Assembly (NCBI RefSeq): GCF_003308995.1
Contig: NZ_QFFJ01000001.1
Location: 1,798,001-1,862,000, forward strand
Direction of reading: 5' to 3'
DNA: 64,000 bases
Source: Chitinophaga flava
GTDB taxonomy: Bacteria; Bacteroidota; Bacteroidia; Chitinophagales; Chitinophagaceae
Shown: piece after piece, positions 18,236-26,698 of the stretch
Layout: the number at the start of each line of letters is the position of its first letter
How positions within the stretch are numbered: position 1 is the first letter of the stretch
Notes under the pieces: generated by a model
What the model saw: the letters and a program-made list of their open reading frames with translations, nothing else
The model's database searches: none
Told to the model about the DNA's origin: nothing
Made by a program: the position numbers and the translations under genes

Positions 18236-18787
18236 TTGAAAACGGAACAGCAACTCGTTGAACAGGCGAAATCCGACCCAAATGCTTTCGGTGAATTATA
18301 CGATCAGTATTATTCAAAAATTTTCAACTACGCATTTCGAATTACAGGCGATTATGTAATCGCATGTGATATTGCTGCTGAAACTTTTATGAAAGCATTC
18401 ACAAAGATCAACTCCTTCCAATGGAAGGGCATCTCTGTGTCTTCCTGGTTTTTTAAAATTGCTACCAACGAATTGAATCAGTATTTCAGAAGTAAAAAAT
18501 ATACTTCCACCTCACTGACAGAATTAGGAGCAGTTGAAAATACGTCCGGGTATAAACATTTTAGTGATGAGACGAATGATACCATTTCCAGGATCTATAT
18601 GACGGAAGACTTTAAAAGGGTGCAACAGCTGCTCCAATCTTTGCCGCCTGATTATCAGAAGGTAATTGCACTAAAATACTTTGAAGAGATGAGCATTAAG
18701 GAGATTAGTGAGATAATGGGGAAAAAAGAAGGCACCATAAAATCACTGATTTCACGAGGAATAGACCGACTTAGGCAATCCCTTTAA
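18236..18787 (+). CDS. ECF-type RNA polymerase sigma factor
   Basis: 183-residue sigma-70 family protein with region 2 (AFGELYDQYYSKIFNYAFRI, DIAAETFMKAF, ISVSSWFFKIATNELNQYF) and region 4 (LPPDYQKVIALKYFEEMS, IKEISEIMGKKEGTIKSLISRG). No in-frame ATG exists before region 2; the start is a TTG at 18236, giving the canonical N-terminus KTEQQLVEQAKSDPNAFGEL. The ATG at 18232 is out of frame and stops at once. It is followed 55 nt later by a small three-TM protein, probably co-transcribed, that could act as its membrane regulator. Confidence 0.9.
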   Translation: MKTEQQLVEQAKSDPNAFGELYDQYYSKIFNYAFRITGDYVIACDIAAETFMKAFTKINSFQWKGISVSSWFFKIATNELNQYFRSKKYTSTSLTELGAVENTSGYKHFSDETNDTISRIYMTEDFKRVQQLLQSLPPDYQKVIALKYFEEMSIKEISEIMGKKEGTIKSLISRGIDRLRQSL

Positions 18788-18842
18788 ACTTGCAACCATA
18801 TTTTATTTTTCACAATTATAAACACCCGTAATTGGGATCATT

Positions 18843-19298
18843 ATGGACGAACAACAATTCGAAAACTATCTGCACAACATGGAAAAGCCGACGCCTCCTC
18901 TACCGGCCCAAAAGGACACCCTCAAATTTGCCCTCCTGAATTCCAGACGTTCTTCCTGGATAGGAGCCCTATTGATCGTGTTTCCATTTTTACTTATCTC
19001 GCTTTTTTTTATTCAACACCTGTTTAATTTAGGTCCACGGCTGACCGGCTGGATAGCCACAGGAACCTCATCACTTCCGGTCTACTGGAAAGCTTTGCTT
19101 TTTTTTATATTTCTCACCGGCTTTCCTTTTCTTGGTATTATTCTCAATATGTTGTCGATCACTTATTTTCAGTACGACAAAACGAGGAGAGAATTCAACA
19201 TTATTATCAGAATACGGTGGTGGAATATAATTATAATATTTATTGGGGCTGCGGTTGCCTCATTTTATACCCTTCATCTTTTAGCAGATGCTATTTAG
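18843..19298 (+). CDS. Small membrane protein downstream of ECF sigma factor
   Basis: 151 residues with a short N-terminal hydrophilic tail (MDEQQFENYLHNMEKPTPPLP) and three transmembrane helices at about 40-60, 80-102 and 124-146. The N-terminal tail followed by a TM segment is the layout of a membrane anti-sigma factor. However, no HxxxCxxC zinc motif or FecR domain is present, so the anti-sigma role is only inferred from position. Confidence 0.75.
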   Translation: MDEQQFENYLHNMEKPTPPLPAQKDTLKFALLNSRRSSWIGALLIVFPFLLISLFFIQHLFNLGPRLTGWIATGTSSLPVYWKALLFFIFLTGFPFLGIILNMLSITYFQYDKTRREFNIIIRIRWWNIIIIFIGAAVASFYTLHLLADAI

Positions 19299-19405
19299 GA
19301 GACAAAACCTTTCGGATATATTCCTGATACTTTTTATTTTCGGGATATTGCGGTAGTCTTATTTGGCTCTATAACCAGATTATAAATAACAATTTAGTAT
19401 TAGTC

Positions 19406-20137
19406 ATGAAACATAATGGGACCAAACCTTGCCAGGAATTAGCACCCTATATCCATTCTTTTTGGGAATTAAAAGGCGATGATAGCGACGGCCAATGGGA
19501 GCGAATATTTCCTGATGGGTGTCCCGGGATAGTTATAAATTTAGGGGAACCCTGCAAAACGGATAATGGCCTGGCTACTATGGATTATGGCAAAACATAC
19601 ATCGTAGGAGCAATGACCACTTTTAAGGATAGTTTTATTGACAGGAACACCCATCTGTTAGGCGTGTGTCTCAAACCAGCTGTGTTTTCGTCTTTTTACA
19701 ACTATGCTCCACAAAATGAATTGACTAATCATACTGTTGAATTTGATTTGCCCCACTCATTTGATATTGGGAAAATAAATAAAGATTCTTACGCTTACCT
19801 CAATAAATATTTTCTGGATAGGAAAGGAAGTATCAACCAGCCGCTTCAGGCTGTTCTGAACGACATTCATATTTCTAAAGGGAATGTAAGCATCCGTGAA
19901 ATTTCTAAAAGGAATTTTACAACTGTCAGGCAATTGGAACGGATTTTTAAAACTCATGTCGGTTTAACACCTAAGGAATATGTAAAGATTATTCGCTTCC
20001 AGTCAGTACTTTCCATGATGAACAACATAAGAAAGAAAAGCTTATCAGATATAGCTTTTGAATGTGGCTTTTATGATCAGGCACATCTTACGAATGAAGT
20101 AAAACGGCATACAGGCCTTACTCCTGCTCAATTTTAA
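19406..20137 (+). CDS. AraC-family transcriptional regulator
   Basis: 243 residues. The N-terminal part (CQELAPYIHSFWELKG, ERIFPDGCPGIVINLGEP) is the sensor domain common in Bacteroidota AraC proteins (DUF6597 type). The C-terminal ~100 residues form two helix-turn-helix motifs (VSIREISKRNFTTVRQLERIF, SLSDIAFECGFYDQAHLTNE), closing with HTGLTPAQF. It lies 63 nt upstream of the RibD_C reductase-like gene on the same strand, a common pairing, and may control it. Confidence 0.9.
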   Translation: MKHNGTKPCQELAPYIHSFWELKGDDSDGQWERIFPDGCPGIVINLGEPCKTDNGLATMDYGKTYIVGAMTTFKDSFIDRNTHLLGVCLKPAVFSSFYNYAPQNELTNHTVEFDLPHSFDIGKINKDSYAYLNKYFLDRKGSINQPLQAVLNDIHISKGNVSIREISKRNFTTVRQLERIFKTHVGLTPKEYVKIIRFQSVLSMMNNIRKKSLSDIAFECGFYDQAHLTNEVKRHTGLTPAQF

Positions 20138-20177
20138 TTTTGTCGCCTTTTTCCAAAAGAGAAACAAGACCGGTATT

Positions 20178-20185
20178 TATTTTTG
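20178..20185 (+). promoter_or_regulatory. Possible -7 box for reductase gene
   Basis: TATTTTTG fits TAnnTTTG and lies 16 nt before the ATG at 20201. The -33 region is only T-rich (about 20148-20152), so the call is tentative. Confidence 0.35.
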
Positions 20186-20200
20186 TAAAAAGTCTTTTAA

Positions 20201-20746
20201 ATGAAAAAAATAATTTTGAACCTGGCTGTTACCTTAGACGGATTTATTGAGGGGCCAAATGGGGAAGTTGATTGGTGCATTATGGATGATGATATGGATT
20301 TTGGTAGTTTTATATCCAGCATCGACACCATATTTTACGGTAGGGTAAGTTATGACGCCTGGGGAAATTTCCAGCCAGACACAACTACCAGTCCGGCTGA
20401 AAAAGAGATGTGGCAAGGAATACACTCAAAGAAAAAATTTGTCTTTTCGAGGCAAAACAGGCAAGATGGTAAGGCTACATTCATAAGCTCCGACATTGTT
20501 AATCAGGTTGCTGAAATAAAACGACAAGGAGGCAAAGATATCTGGCTATATGGTGGAGCAAGTCTTATCAAGACGTTTATACAATCAGGCCTTATCGACG
20601 TATATAAAGTATCGGTACATCCGATAGTTTTGGGAACCGGTAAACCACTATTTGAAGACATAAAGGAACGAATAGGTTTAAAGTTGACTGAAACCAATGT
20701 GTTTAAATCAGGTGTTGTACAACTTACCTATGAACCTGTAAACTAA
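20201..20746 (+). CDS. Dihydrofolate reductase-family (RibD_C) protein, copy 1
   Basis: 181-residue protein of the RibD C-terminal/DHFR-like fold. Family marks: NLAVTLDGFIEGPNGEVDW at the N-terminus, TIFYGRVSYDAW, KKFVFSRQ, DIWLYGGASLIKTFIQSGLIDVYKVSVHPIVLGTGKPLF. The GGASL loop and the VLGTGKPLF segment form the NADPH site in relatives. The substrate is unknown; it is too short and divergent to be the folate-pathway DHFR. Two relatives are at 35955 and 36639. Confidence 0.9.
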   Translation: MKKIILNLAVTLDGFIEGPNGEVDWCIMDDDMDFGSFISSIDTIFYGRVSYDAWGNFQPDTTTSPAEKEMWQGIHSKKKFVFSRQNRQDGKATFISSDIVNQVAEIKRQGGKDIWLYGGASLIKTFIQSGLIDVYKVSVHPIVLGTGKPLFEDIKERIGLKLTETNVFKSGVVQLTYEPVN

Positions 20747-20772
20747 ACATCACCTTCGCCCCACAAGCACTA

Positions 20773-20806
20773 AGCCCCCAAATCTCCCGATTTGAGGGCT
20801 TTTTTT
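20773..20806 (+). terminator. Terminator after reductase gene
   Basis: 12-bp stem AGCCCCCAAATC/GATTTGAGGGCT (one mismatch) followed by T7. Confidence 0.8.
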
Positions 20807-20840
20807 GAGGTCGGGTTGATTAGCTGAGAATAGCTCCCAA

Positions 20841-21236
20841 TCAGACTTCCAGTACTGCCGTACCAAAAGGATTATCCACCAACCACAACCAAATGCCTGT
20901 TTCATCTCTTTTCAGCAGACAAGTTGTATGACCATTCATGCTAATGATATTGCCATCTGGTGTTTTACCTGTCATTTCCCATTTATCCAGCCAAATCGCT
21001 ATATCATCGAGTATAGTTAAATGTGGCCGGCCACCTTTTATGTCTGGCCTCCATGTACACAGATGTCCAATTGCCTGTTCAATTTGTGGTAGCCCTCTGA
21101 TTTCTTCACCAGTCCTATCTATGTACACTCCCTGAACATCAAAACAACTCATGGCTCCTTTAACATCACCCGTTTTGATACAATGACGGAAATAGGATAC
21201 AGTGCCGGCAGGAGTGTTTCTATTGAATTCTATCAT
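20841..21236 (-). CDS. SnoaL/NTF2-like protein
   Basis: 131-residue cone-shaped NTF2-like fold. Conserved features are FRHCIKTGDVKGAMSCFD, VYIDRTGEEIRG, IEQAIGHL, WEMTGKTPDG and a C-terminal WLVDNPFG. Members range from ketosteroid isomerase-like enzymes to ligand-binding proteins; no function can be assigned. The open frame can begin at a TTG at 21260, but the ATG at 21236 gives the usual start. The Crp/Fnr gene is 76 nt upstream on the same strand, suggesting co-transcription or direct regulation. Confidence 0.8.
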   Translation of the reverse strand: MIEFNRNTPAGTVSYFRHCIKTGDVKGAMSCFDVQGVYIDRTGEEIRGLPQIEQAIGHLCTWRPDIKGGRPHLTILDDIAIWLDKWEMTGKTPDGNIISMNGHTTCLLKRDETGIWLWLVDNPFGTAVLEV

Positions 21237-21312
21237 TGCTGTAATTTTATTGCCACACAAAAATCACAGCAATCAAAAGCAATTAAAATAACAATTGTTA
21301 TTTTATTATATA

Positions 21313-21918
21313 CTATCTTCTTATCCGGCTTAGGGATTCGGGTTTAACACCAATATAGGAGGCTATGTACTGAAGCGGCACATTTTTAATAATATCAGGT
21401 CTTTCTGCCATTAACTTCATATAACGTTCTTTTCCTTGTAGTTTCCCAAAAGTCAATATTCTTTCTTCTTTTTTCAGCAGTGCGGCCTTAAGGCTTCTCA
21501 TACCTAATTGAATCCATGCAGGATTTTCAGCAGCCAAAGCTTCGAAAGAGGCTTCTGATATTTTACAAACGAGGCAATCTGTTAAACATTGAATATCCTC
21601 AAAAGAAGGGGCGCCTTTTAATATACTATACATAGATGATGCAAACTCTCCTTTGCTCAGCATATCGATGGTCACTTCTTCACCATTCTCTGTCCTGTAG
21701 AATACACGAACATAGCCCTCAAGAATGAGAAAATAATTGGTTGAGGTATACCCTTCCCTGACGAGGAAGTCCTTTTTCTTCTTGTTATAAAAATTAAAGT
21801 GCGTTCTGATCGATGACAAATCATCAATCGTGAAATTGAAATGATCTTTAAAACATTTTAGCAGTAGTTCATCATTCTCTTCTGAAGCCGGGGACTCCAA
21901 TATGCCAGTTTTTTTCAT
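21313..21918 (-). CDS. Crp/Fnr-family transcriptional regulator
   Basis: 201 residues. A cyclic-nucleotide-binding beta-roll (about 40-130: DFLVREGYTSTNYFLILEGYVRVFY, TIDMLSKGEF) joins a dimerisation helix and a C-terminal helix-turn-helix (NVPLQYIASYIGVKPESLSRIRR). The protein ends right after the recognition helix, typical of short Bacteroidota Crp-like regulators. The cAMP-contact arginine/serine pair is not conserved, so the effector is unknown. Confidence 0.9.
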   Translation of the reverse strand: MKKTGILESPASEENDELLLKCFKDHFNFTIDDLSSIRTHFNFYNKKKKDFLVREGYTSTNYFLILEGYVRVFYRTENGEEVTIDMLSKGEFASSMYSILKGAPSFEDIQCLTDCLVCKISEASFEALAAENPAWIQLGMRSLKAALLKKEERILTFGKLQGKERYMKLMAERPDIIKNVPLQYIASYIGVKPESLSRIRR

Positions 21919-22042
21919 ACTTACAGTAGTCGTTTCAACAAACCTTCGTCAAAACGACTATCTGATTGGGAAACGTGATGTAATATAAAGATTAATAAAG
22001 TTAGCGGCTAGCTACTGGCAGCTAGCCGCTAGTAATCAGCTA

Positions 22043-22495
22043 CTAAAATTCAAATCCCCATATTGTAAAAATAGGAGGATGTTCTAATCCGATAGGGTCA
22101 TCGTCTCCTGTATCAGGAAACGACATTTTTATAGTTCTGCCGGAAGCATCCTGTTCTTTAATATTTTCGTGGTTACAGGGAACCAGCATTACAGTGGGAT
22201 CCCCTTTTTTAAATCCGCCATCGTTTTCCGGATGGGCGCCCATTACCACCATCAGATATTCAGCATTTTTAGCCATCTCTATCAGCTGTTGCAGGTCGAA
22301 CAGAAATGCATTTTGTTGTCCCTGTACATAATGCTCATGAGTGGTACCCAATTGCTTTGCAGCATTCAGTGTGGCAGAACGAAGCTGATCTGTAATCATG
22401 GTACGTGTTTCCAGGATCTCCGCGGCCTGGGTGGTTGTAATAGGCTGGGTGGTTGAAAATGCAGTTACTTCCATAAAACAATTTTTAGGAACCAT
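22043..22495 (-). CDS. Hypothetical protein (150 aa)
   Basis: No family recognised. The protein has no signal peptide or TM segment. Its centre (FLFDLQQLIEMAKNAEYLMVVMGAHPENDGG) reads as a helix-strand unit, followed by a loop-rich part (DPTVMLVPCNHE, PDTGDDDPIGLEHPP) and the C-terminal FTIWGFEF. It may start at the internal Met8 (MEVTAF). Isolated between two Crp/Fnr genes. Confidence 0.65.
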   Translation of the reverse strand: MVPKNCFMEVTAFSTTQPITTTQAAEILETRTMITDQLRSATLNAAKQLGTTHEHYVQGQQNAFLFDLQQLIEMAKNAEYLMVVMGAHPENDGGFKKGDPTVMLVPCNHENIKEQDASGRTIKMSFPDTGDDDPIGLEHPPIFTIWGFEF

Positions 22496-22779
22496 AGCAA
22501 TATTGCTGATTGGAAGATCCCCGGGAAGTATGCGGTATTTCTGCAGTGTAATTTGGGATTAACGGAAATAATTGGTTCTTAAATAAGTAGTGTTTTTTAT
22601 AATTTTTATGTAGATAAAATTGAATTTGTCTACTATTGACACTATGATACTTTACCCTGTTAAATTGTCCAACCGGAGGGAGCTATTATTGAAATCAATG
22701 TTTAATTAGCTATTTTTCAGGTTTTTTGCTAACCAGGCTAAGATCTGCAGGACAGTGTGATTAGCCAATATCTAACCGT

Positions 22780-23343
22780 ATGGAACGTCTACTAGCGCAA
22801 CTAACACAAATCCATCATATAGGAGACAAAGCACTTGATGATCTACGAGCATGTATTAAACAAACGATATTACCCAAGAATGAAATGCTGATTACAGAAG
22901 GAAGGGTGTGCAGACATCTTTACTTTGTGGAAGCCGGTAGTTTACGTGGCTTTTATCATCAGGATGGAAAGGAAATAACACACTGGTTTAGTTTTGAAAA
23001 TGACTTTGTCACTTCTTTTCATAGTTTCATAACCGGGCAACCAGCGGTAGAGAATATACAGCCCATGAACGGAACTATCCTGTGGGCTATTTCCAAGGAA
23101 TCGCTCACCAGTCTGATGGACAAACACCATGAGCTGGAGCGCCTGGTACGTTTGGCGTATGAGCGGTATTATATACGGCTGGAAGAACGTTTTGTAAACG
23201 CCCATTTCAAAACGGCAGCAGAACGTTACGAGCAGTTACTGGAGCAGTCTCCGCATATCGTTGAGAAGGTGCCGCTGGGATATATAGCCTCTTATCTGGG
23301 GATTTCACAGGAAACACTTAGCCGTGTCCGTAGCCGGTTTTAA
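22780..23343 (+). CDS. Crp/Fnr-family transcriptional regulator
   Basis: 187 residues with the cNMP-binding beta-roll (LITEGRVCRHLYFVEAGSLRGFY, THWFSFENDFVTSFHSF), a long dimerisation helix and the HTH (VPLGYIASYLGISQETLSRVRSRF) at the extreme C-terminus. This is the common Bacteroidota type that lacks a clear cAMP site. It is followed 81 nt later by the YiaA/YiaB-like gene, a likely target or operon partner. Confidence 0.9.
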   Translation: MERLLAQLTQIHHIGDKALDDLRACIKQTILPKNEMLITEGRVCRHLYFVEAGSLRGFYHQDGKEITHWFSFENDFVTSFHSFITGQPAVENIQPMNGTILWAISKESLTSLMDKHHELERLVRLAYERYYIRLEERFVNAHFKTAAERYEQLLEQSPHIVEKVPLGYIASYLGISQETLSRVRSRF

Positions 23344-23424
23344 CAATTACAAAGCTGATTTTTGACTATTGTCAAAAGTTTCGCCATTGGCTACTGGTAG
23401 CTTTGTTGCATTAAACTTACCTCT

Positions 23425-23847
23425 ATGGAACAAAGAAATCAGCAACAACCATCTGCCGCCTTCGTAGGTGCTTCCTGGCTAGCCTTAATTGTGGGCCTGG
23501 CATCTTTTATCATTGGTTTATCGAATGTAGAGATGGCCCTGAACGAAAAGGGATATTATTTCACGGTATTGATGTTTGGACTTTTTGCTGCGGTATCTGT
23601 ACAAAAATCTGTACGAGATCAGTTGGAGAATATACCGGTTACGAATATTTACTATGGCTTGTCCTGGTTTTCCACATTGCTGTCGATCGTATTGTTAACA
23701 GTTGGTTTATGGAATGCCAGTATTACGAAGAGTGAAAAAGGGTTTTATGCCATTTCTTATACTTTAAGTCTGTTTGCCGTTATTGCTGTACAGAAGAATA
23801 CACGTGATGCCCGCCAAAAGCAAAACGATTCAACCCGAAGTGAGTAG
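23425..23847 (+). CDS. YiaA/YiaB-family inner membrane protein
   Basis: 140 residues with four transmembrane helices arranged as two tandem two-helix repeats. Each repeat ends with a conserved NEKGYYF / SEKGFYA turn followed by a helix closing VQKSVRD / VQKNTRD. This duplicated layout is the YiaA/B two-helix domain. Function is unknown in the family. Preceded by a Crp/Fnr regulator and ended by a terminator. Confidence 0.9.
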   Translation: MEQRNQQQPSAAFVGASWLALIVGLASFIIGLSNVEMALNEKGYYFTVLMFGLFAAVSVQKSVRDQLENIPVTNIYYGLSWFSTLLSIVLLTVGLWNASITKSEKGFYAISYTLSLFAVIAVQKNTRDARQKQNDSTRSE

Positions 23848-23929
23848 CCAGCCTTTCAGCCTGATTGTTAAACCCAACGCATATACGTAAAAATGAGTCT
23901 CTAAACTAACGATCGATATAAGCGGATCA

Positions 23930-23962
23930 AAAAAGCCTTCAGGTTTTACCTGAAGGCTTTTT
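23930..23962. terminator. Bidirectional terminator
   Basis: Perfect 15-bp stem AAAAAGCCTTCAGGT/ACCTGAAGGCTTTTT with loop TTT, between the convergent yiaA-like and MBL-fold genes. Confidence 0.9.
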
Positions 23963-23989
23963 ATTTTTATCATTTCCGGTGTTACTCTT

Positions 23990-24859
23990 TTACAATACCA
24001 CTACTCCTCCGGCAGGAACGATCCTTAACTTCTTTCTATATGATGTAGTATCCAATGTCTGCTGCAGCTTAGCAATAGGCTCTATGTACATGGAAAAAGT
24101 AGAATGATGTACTGGTGCAATCAGATCAGGATGCAGTGTTTCTATTATTTTCAAACAATCCTGTGAATTTAATCCACGACGTCCGATGTGGCCATCAGAG
24201 CCCACAGCACCCATATCCGGGATAAACAGGTTGATTTTTCCATAACGGGTATATTGCTGCATATCATCAAACCAAACTGTATCTCCTGTCCAATATATCC
24301 GATATACCCTGTGGTTTACAGTGTATTCAATGATGTAACCATTTCCTTTTCCCAACTCTGTTTTTAATGGATCATCTTTGGCATGCATCGCTTCTACGGC
24401 TATGATGCGCAAGGTTTCATTCCCTTTTTTAAATTCTGTAGTATCCCCCCAGTTGAGTCCTCTGAGATGTGTAAAGCCCCAACCTTGTAAAGTGGATGTA
24501 TTGGCACCGGGAACGACCACGTTCAGTTGTTTATTGAGGGCATTCCTGGCTTGCTGGTCAAAGTGATCCGCGTGTGGATGGCTTACCAGCAGGATGTCTA
24601 TATTGGCCGTATCAAATGCCGCCGGTGCAATATAACGCTGAATATATGCATTAGCCATTCCGGTGGAAGGATGCTTTTTAATCATAAATGCCGAATCACC
24701 CTTCGGGCTAAACATCGGATCTGTCAATATTTTAAAGTTCCCCAGCTGTAATACGTAGGTAGGTCCACCTATCCATTGAAATGTTTTTTTGTGCTGGGCT
24801 GTAGCTGATCCTGCGAGTAGGATGCCAAGGATAAACAGGTGAATTTTTAAGGATTTCAT
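23990..24859 (-). CDS. Exported MBL-fold metallo-hydrolase
   Basis: 289 residues with a signal peptide (ending SATAQ) and a metallo-beta-lactamase fold of the UlaG/YycJ-like type. TDPMFS, then the zinc motif SHPHADHFD (about 93-101), AVEAMHAKDD, YWTGDTVWF and the late histidine pair APVHHSTFS are visible. UlaG-like enzymes open phospholactones or hydrolyse phosphodiesters; the substrate here is unknown, and periplasmic location is inferred from the leader. Confidence 0.85.
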   Translation of the reverse strand: MKSLKIHLFILGILLAGSATAQHKKTFQWIGGPTYVLQLGNFKILTDPMFSPKGDSAFMIKKHPSTGMANAYIQRYIAPAAFDTANIDILLVSHPHADHFDQQARNALNKQLNVVVPGANTSTLQGWGFTHLRGLNWGDTTEFKKGNETLRIIAVEAMHAKDDPLKTELGKGNGYIIEYTVNHRVYRIYWTGDTVWFDDMQQYTRYGKINLFIPDMGAVGSDGHIGRRGLNSQDCLKIIETLHPDLIAPVHHSTFSMYIEPIAKLQQTLDTTSYRKKLRIVPAGGVVVL

Positions 24860-24993
24860 TGTATTATTCTTTTATTCTTCTATTGATTTTGATTGAACAA
24901 AGCTATTGAACAGAAGAATAACAGAACATGGACGATAAAGGATATTACATGGACAAATCCGTTAGGATATAGGGAGTAGCTTAAAAGCTGTTC

Positions 24994-25890
24994 TTACTGC
25001 CGGAAAGCCAGCTGCCGGTCCAACAGGATATTACCCAATTCTTCCCAACCGGTCACTGGTGCTTCCACCCCCAACATATTTGCAATGAGGGTATAAATCT
25101 GGCTTCTGGTTTTTCCTTCTTTCCTGAGATAACGTACAGAAGTAGCACCTTCCGACTTTGACAGTTTCTTTTGGGGGCCTTCCATGAGCAGGGTATGATG
25201 AAAAAAAGTAGCGTCGGCAAAGCGGTGGATACCTGCCAGTCTGGCCAGATGCAGCTGGGCCAGCGTAGAAGCCCAGAGGTCTTCTCCTCTCACAATCAGA
25301 TCCACTTTAAAATAATCATCATCTACTAAGGAAGCCAGTTGATAGGCTGCATGACCGTCTTTTTTCCGCACCACAAAATATTGCTGGTCTGATGGCAGGC
25401 TAGCAGCCAATACGCCGCCATAAGTCTTCAGTGATAATGGCTGATGATCATCTGTATATACCCGCCAGCAAACATCCTGGCTATCCCAGGGTAAAGTCCT
25501 TATCTGACAGCCTCCGTTATATGCCGCATTTTTTGCCTGTAAACCAGACCGGGAGCAGTTGCACGCAAAGAGCCTGCCCTGCTCTTTCAAAGATTCCAAT
25601 GCCTGCCGGTATACTTCCACCCGATGCAGCTGTGAATAATCCCGCACAAACTCCTGCGTATTACGAGGGCCTTCCTGCCAGGGTATTTCCAGATAATCCA
25701 GCGTGTCAAAGATATCCTGTACATATTCAGGGCGAACCCTTGGCTGGTCCAGATCATCAATCCGAAGCAGTATCCGCGCCTCATGACGGCGAGCCAGGGT
25801 GGCAGTGAGCGCAAAAGAAAGTACATTTCCCAGATGCAGATAACCGCTGGGAGTAGGCGCAATACGGGTTCTATGATATTTCTGATACAT
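24994..25890 (-). CDS. gluQ: Glutamyl-Q tRNA(Asp) synthetase
   Basis: 298-residue relative of glutamyl-tRNA synthetase that keeps only the catalytic domain. It shows the HIGH-like motif APTPSGYLHLGN (11-22), RIDDLDQPR, the zinc knuckle CNCSR with downstream YNGGC, and KKLSKSEGAT (KMSKS-like). The anticodon-binding domain of GluRS is missing, as in GluQ-RS. The known enzyme attaches glutamate to queuosine at position 34 of tRNA-Asp. Strikingly, its substrate tRNA-Asp(GTC) is the divergently oriented neighbour at 26021. The ATG at 25890 gives the family N-terminus. Confidence 0.92.
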   Translation of the reverse strand: MYQKYHRTRIAPTPSGYLHLGNVLSFALTATLARRHEARILLRIDDLDQPRVRPEYVQDIFDTLDYLEIPWQEGPRNTQEFVRDYSQLHRVEVYRQALESLKEQGRLFACNCSRSGLQAKNAAYNGGCQIRTLPWDSQDVCWRVYTDDHQPLSLKTYGGVLAASLPSDQQYFVVRKKDGHAAYQLASLVDDDYFKVDLIVRGEDLWASTLAQLHLARLAGIHRFADATFFHHTLLMEGPQKKLSKSEGATSVRYLRKEGKTRSQIYTLIANMLGVEAPVTGWEELGNILLDRQLAFRQ

Positions 25891-25970
25891 CCGTTATGGC
25901 TTATGCGTTACTACAAAAATACCTTTGCCGGTGAAAAAACAACATTATCAGAAAAAAAATGTCAATCCTC

Positions 25971-26002
25971 TTGGAAATTAGAGAAGTAAATCTTTATCTT
26001 TG
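25971..26002 (+). promoter_or_regulatory. tRNA-Asp 3 promoter
   Basis: TTG (25971-25973), 21-nt spacer, TATCTTTG (25995-26002), only 18 nt before the tRNA, in the gap divergent from the gluQ start. Confidence 0.7.
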
Positions 26003-26020
26003 CGCTCCCTTAAGGGAAAC

Positions 26021-26094
26021 GGATTGGTAGTTCAGTTGGTTAGAATGCCGCCCTGTCACGGCGGAGGTCGCGGGTTCGAGTCCCGTCCAGTCCG
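26021..26094 (+). tRNA. tRNA-Asp(GTC), copy 3
   Basis: Identical 74-nt sequence to copies 1 and 2, anticodon loop CTGTCAC, no encoded CCA. It marks the left border of an AT-rich accessory patch. Confidence 0.97.
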
Positions 26095-26110
26095 CACTTT
26101 TCGATTAGAG

Positions 26111-26150
26111 CCAAATGGAATCAAATATTTCCATTTGGATCTTTCTTTTT
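26111..26150 (+). terminator. Terminator of tRNA-Asp 3
   Basis: 10-bp stem CCAAATGGAA/TTCCATTTGG (26111-26120 with 26129-26138) followed by a T-rich tail. It overlaps the first codons of the small frame starting at 26115. Confidence 0.7.
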
Positions 26151-26456
26151 GCCTTTATTTACTATATTCGTCTAGGTTATAACCAATTTTGGATCAAGTT
26201 GAAAAGTTTGGAATTTAGAAATCCCAATTGCCCCCATGACATCAAAGAAATTGCCAGCAAAATTACAGGTATAAGTTTCCCTATCTTTGGCGTATCGCGG
26301 TCGCCTTCAAAGTCGGACATTGAACTCGCTCGAGAAGCTATAAACTTTCTAGAGGACCGAAGGGTACTTTATAGCACTTATGAATTGGAAACTCCTGACC
26401 ACTGTTATCAATCATCACGTTTTGCTTCATCAATGATACTAAATGATACTATTTAG
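26115..26456 (+). CDS. Small protein, DUF6650-like core, probably truncated
   Basis: 113-residue frame. Its middle (IKEIASKITGISFPIFGVSRSP, then FLEDRRVLYSTYELETPDHC) resembles, from memory, a small uncharacterised bacterial family labelled DUF6650. Relatives continue well past the HC motif, while this one ends within 17 residues. The N-terminal ~25 residues overlap the tRNA terminator and look unrelated to the family, and the only ATG lies inside that hairpin. It is either a truncated relic or starts at an internal TTG. AT-rich, like the next gene. Confidence 0.45.
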   Translation: MESNISIWIFLFAFIYYIRLGYNQFWIKLKSLEFRNPNCPHDIKEIASKITGISFPIFGVSRSPSKSDIELAREAINFLEDRRVLYSTYELETPDHCYQSSRFASSMILNDTI

Positions 26457-26698
26457 TTTTTGAGCTTTATATGTCTTTGCAATGAGATAAAGGAAATTCA
26501 ATATTATTTCAACTTTTTCTTTATTTACCTGAATGCCATTCCGCCGCAATAATTTTATAGTCTTAAGGCGATCCTCTTGTTCTATAAGAGATAAGCTTTT
26601 GTTCATCGATGCTTAGACCATTGCAATTAAACTAAAAATAAAGTTTGTTGTTTTTTTATAACTTGTGTTATTTTAACAATAATTATTTTTTGAATTTT

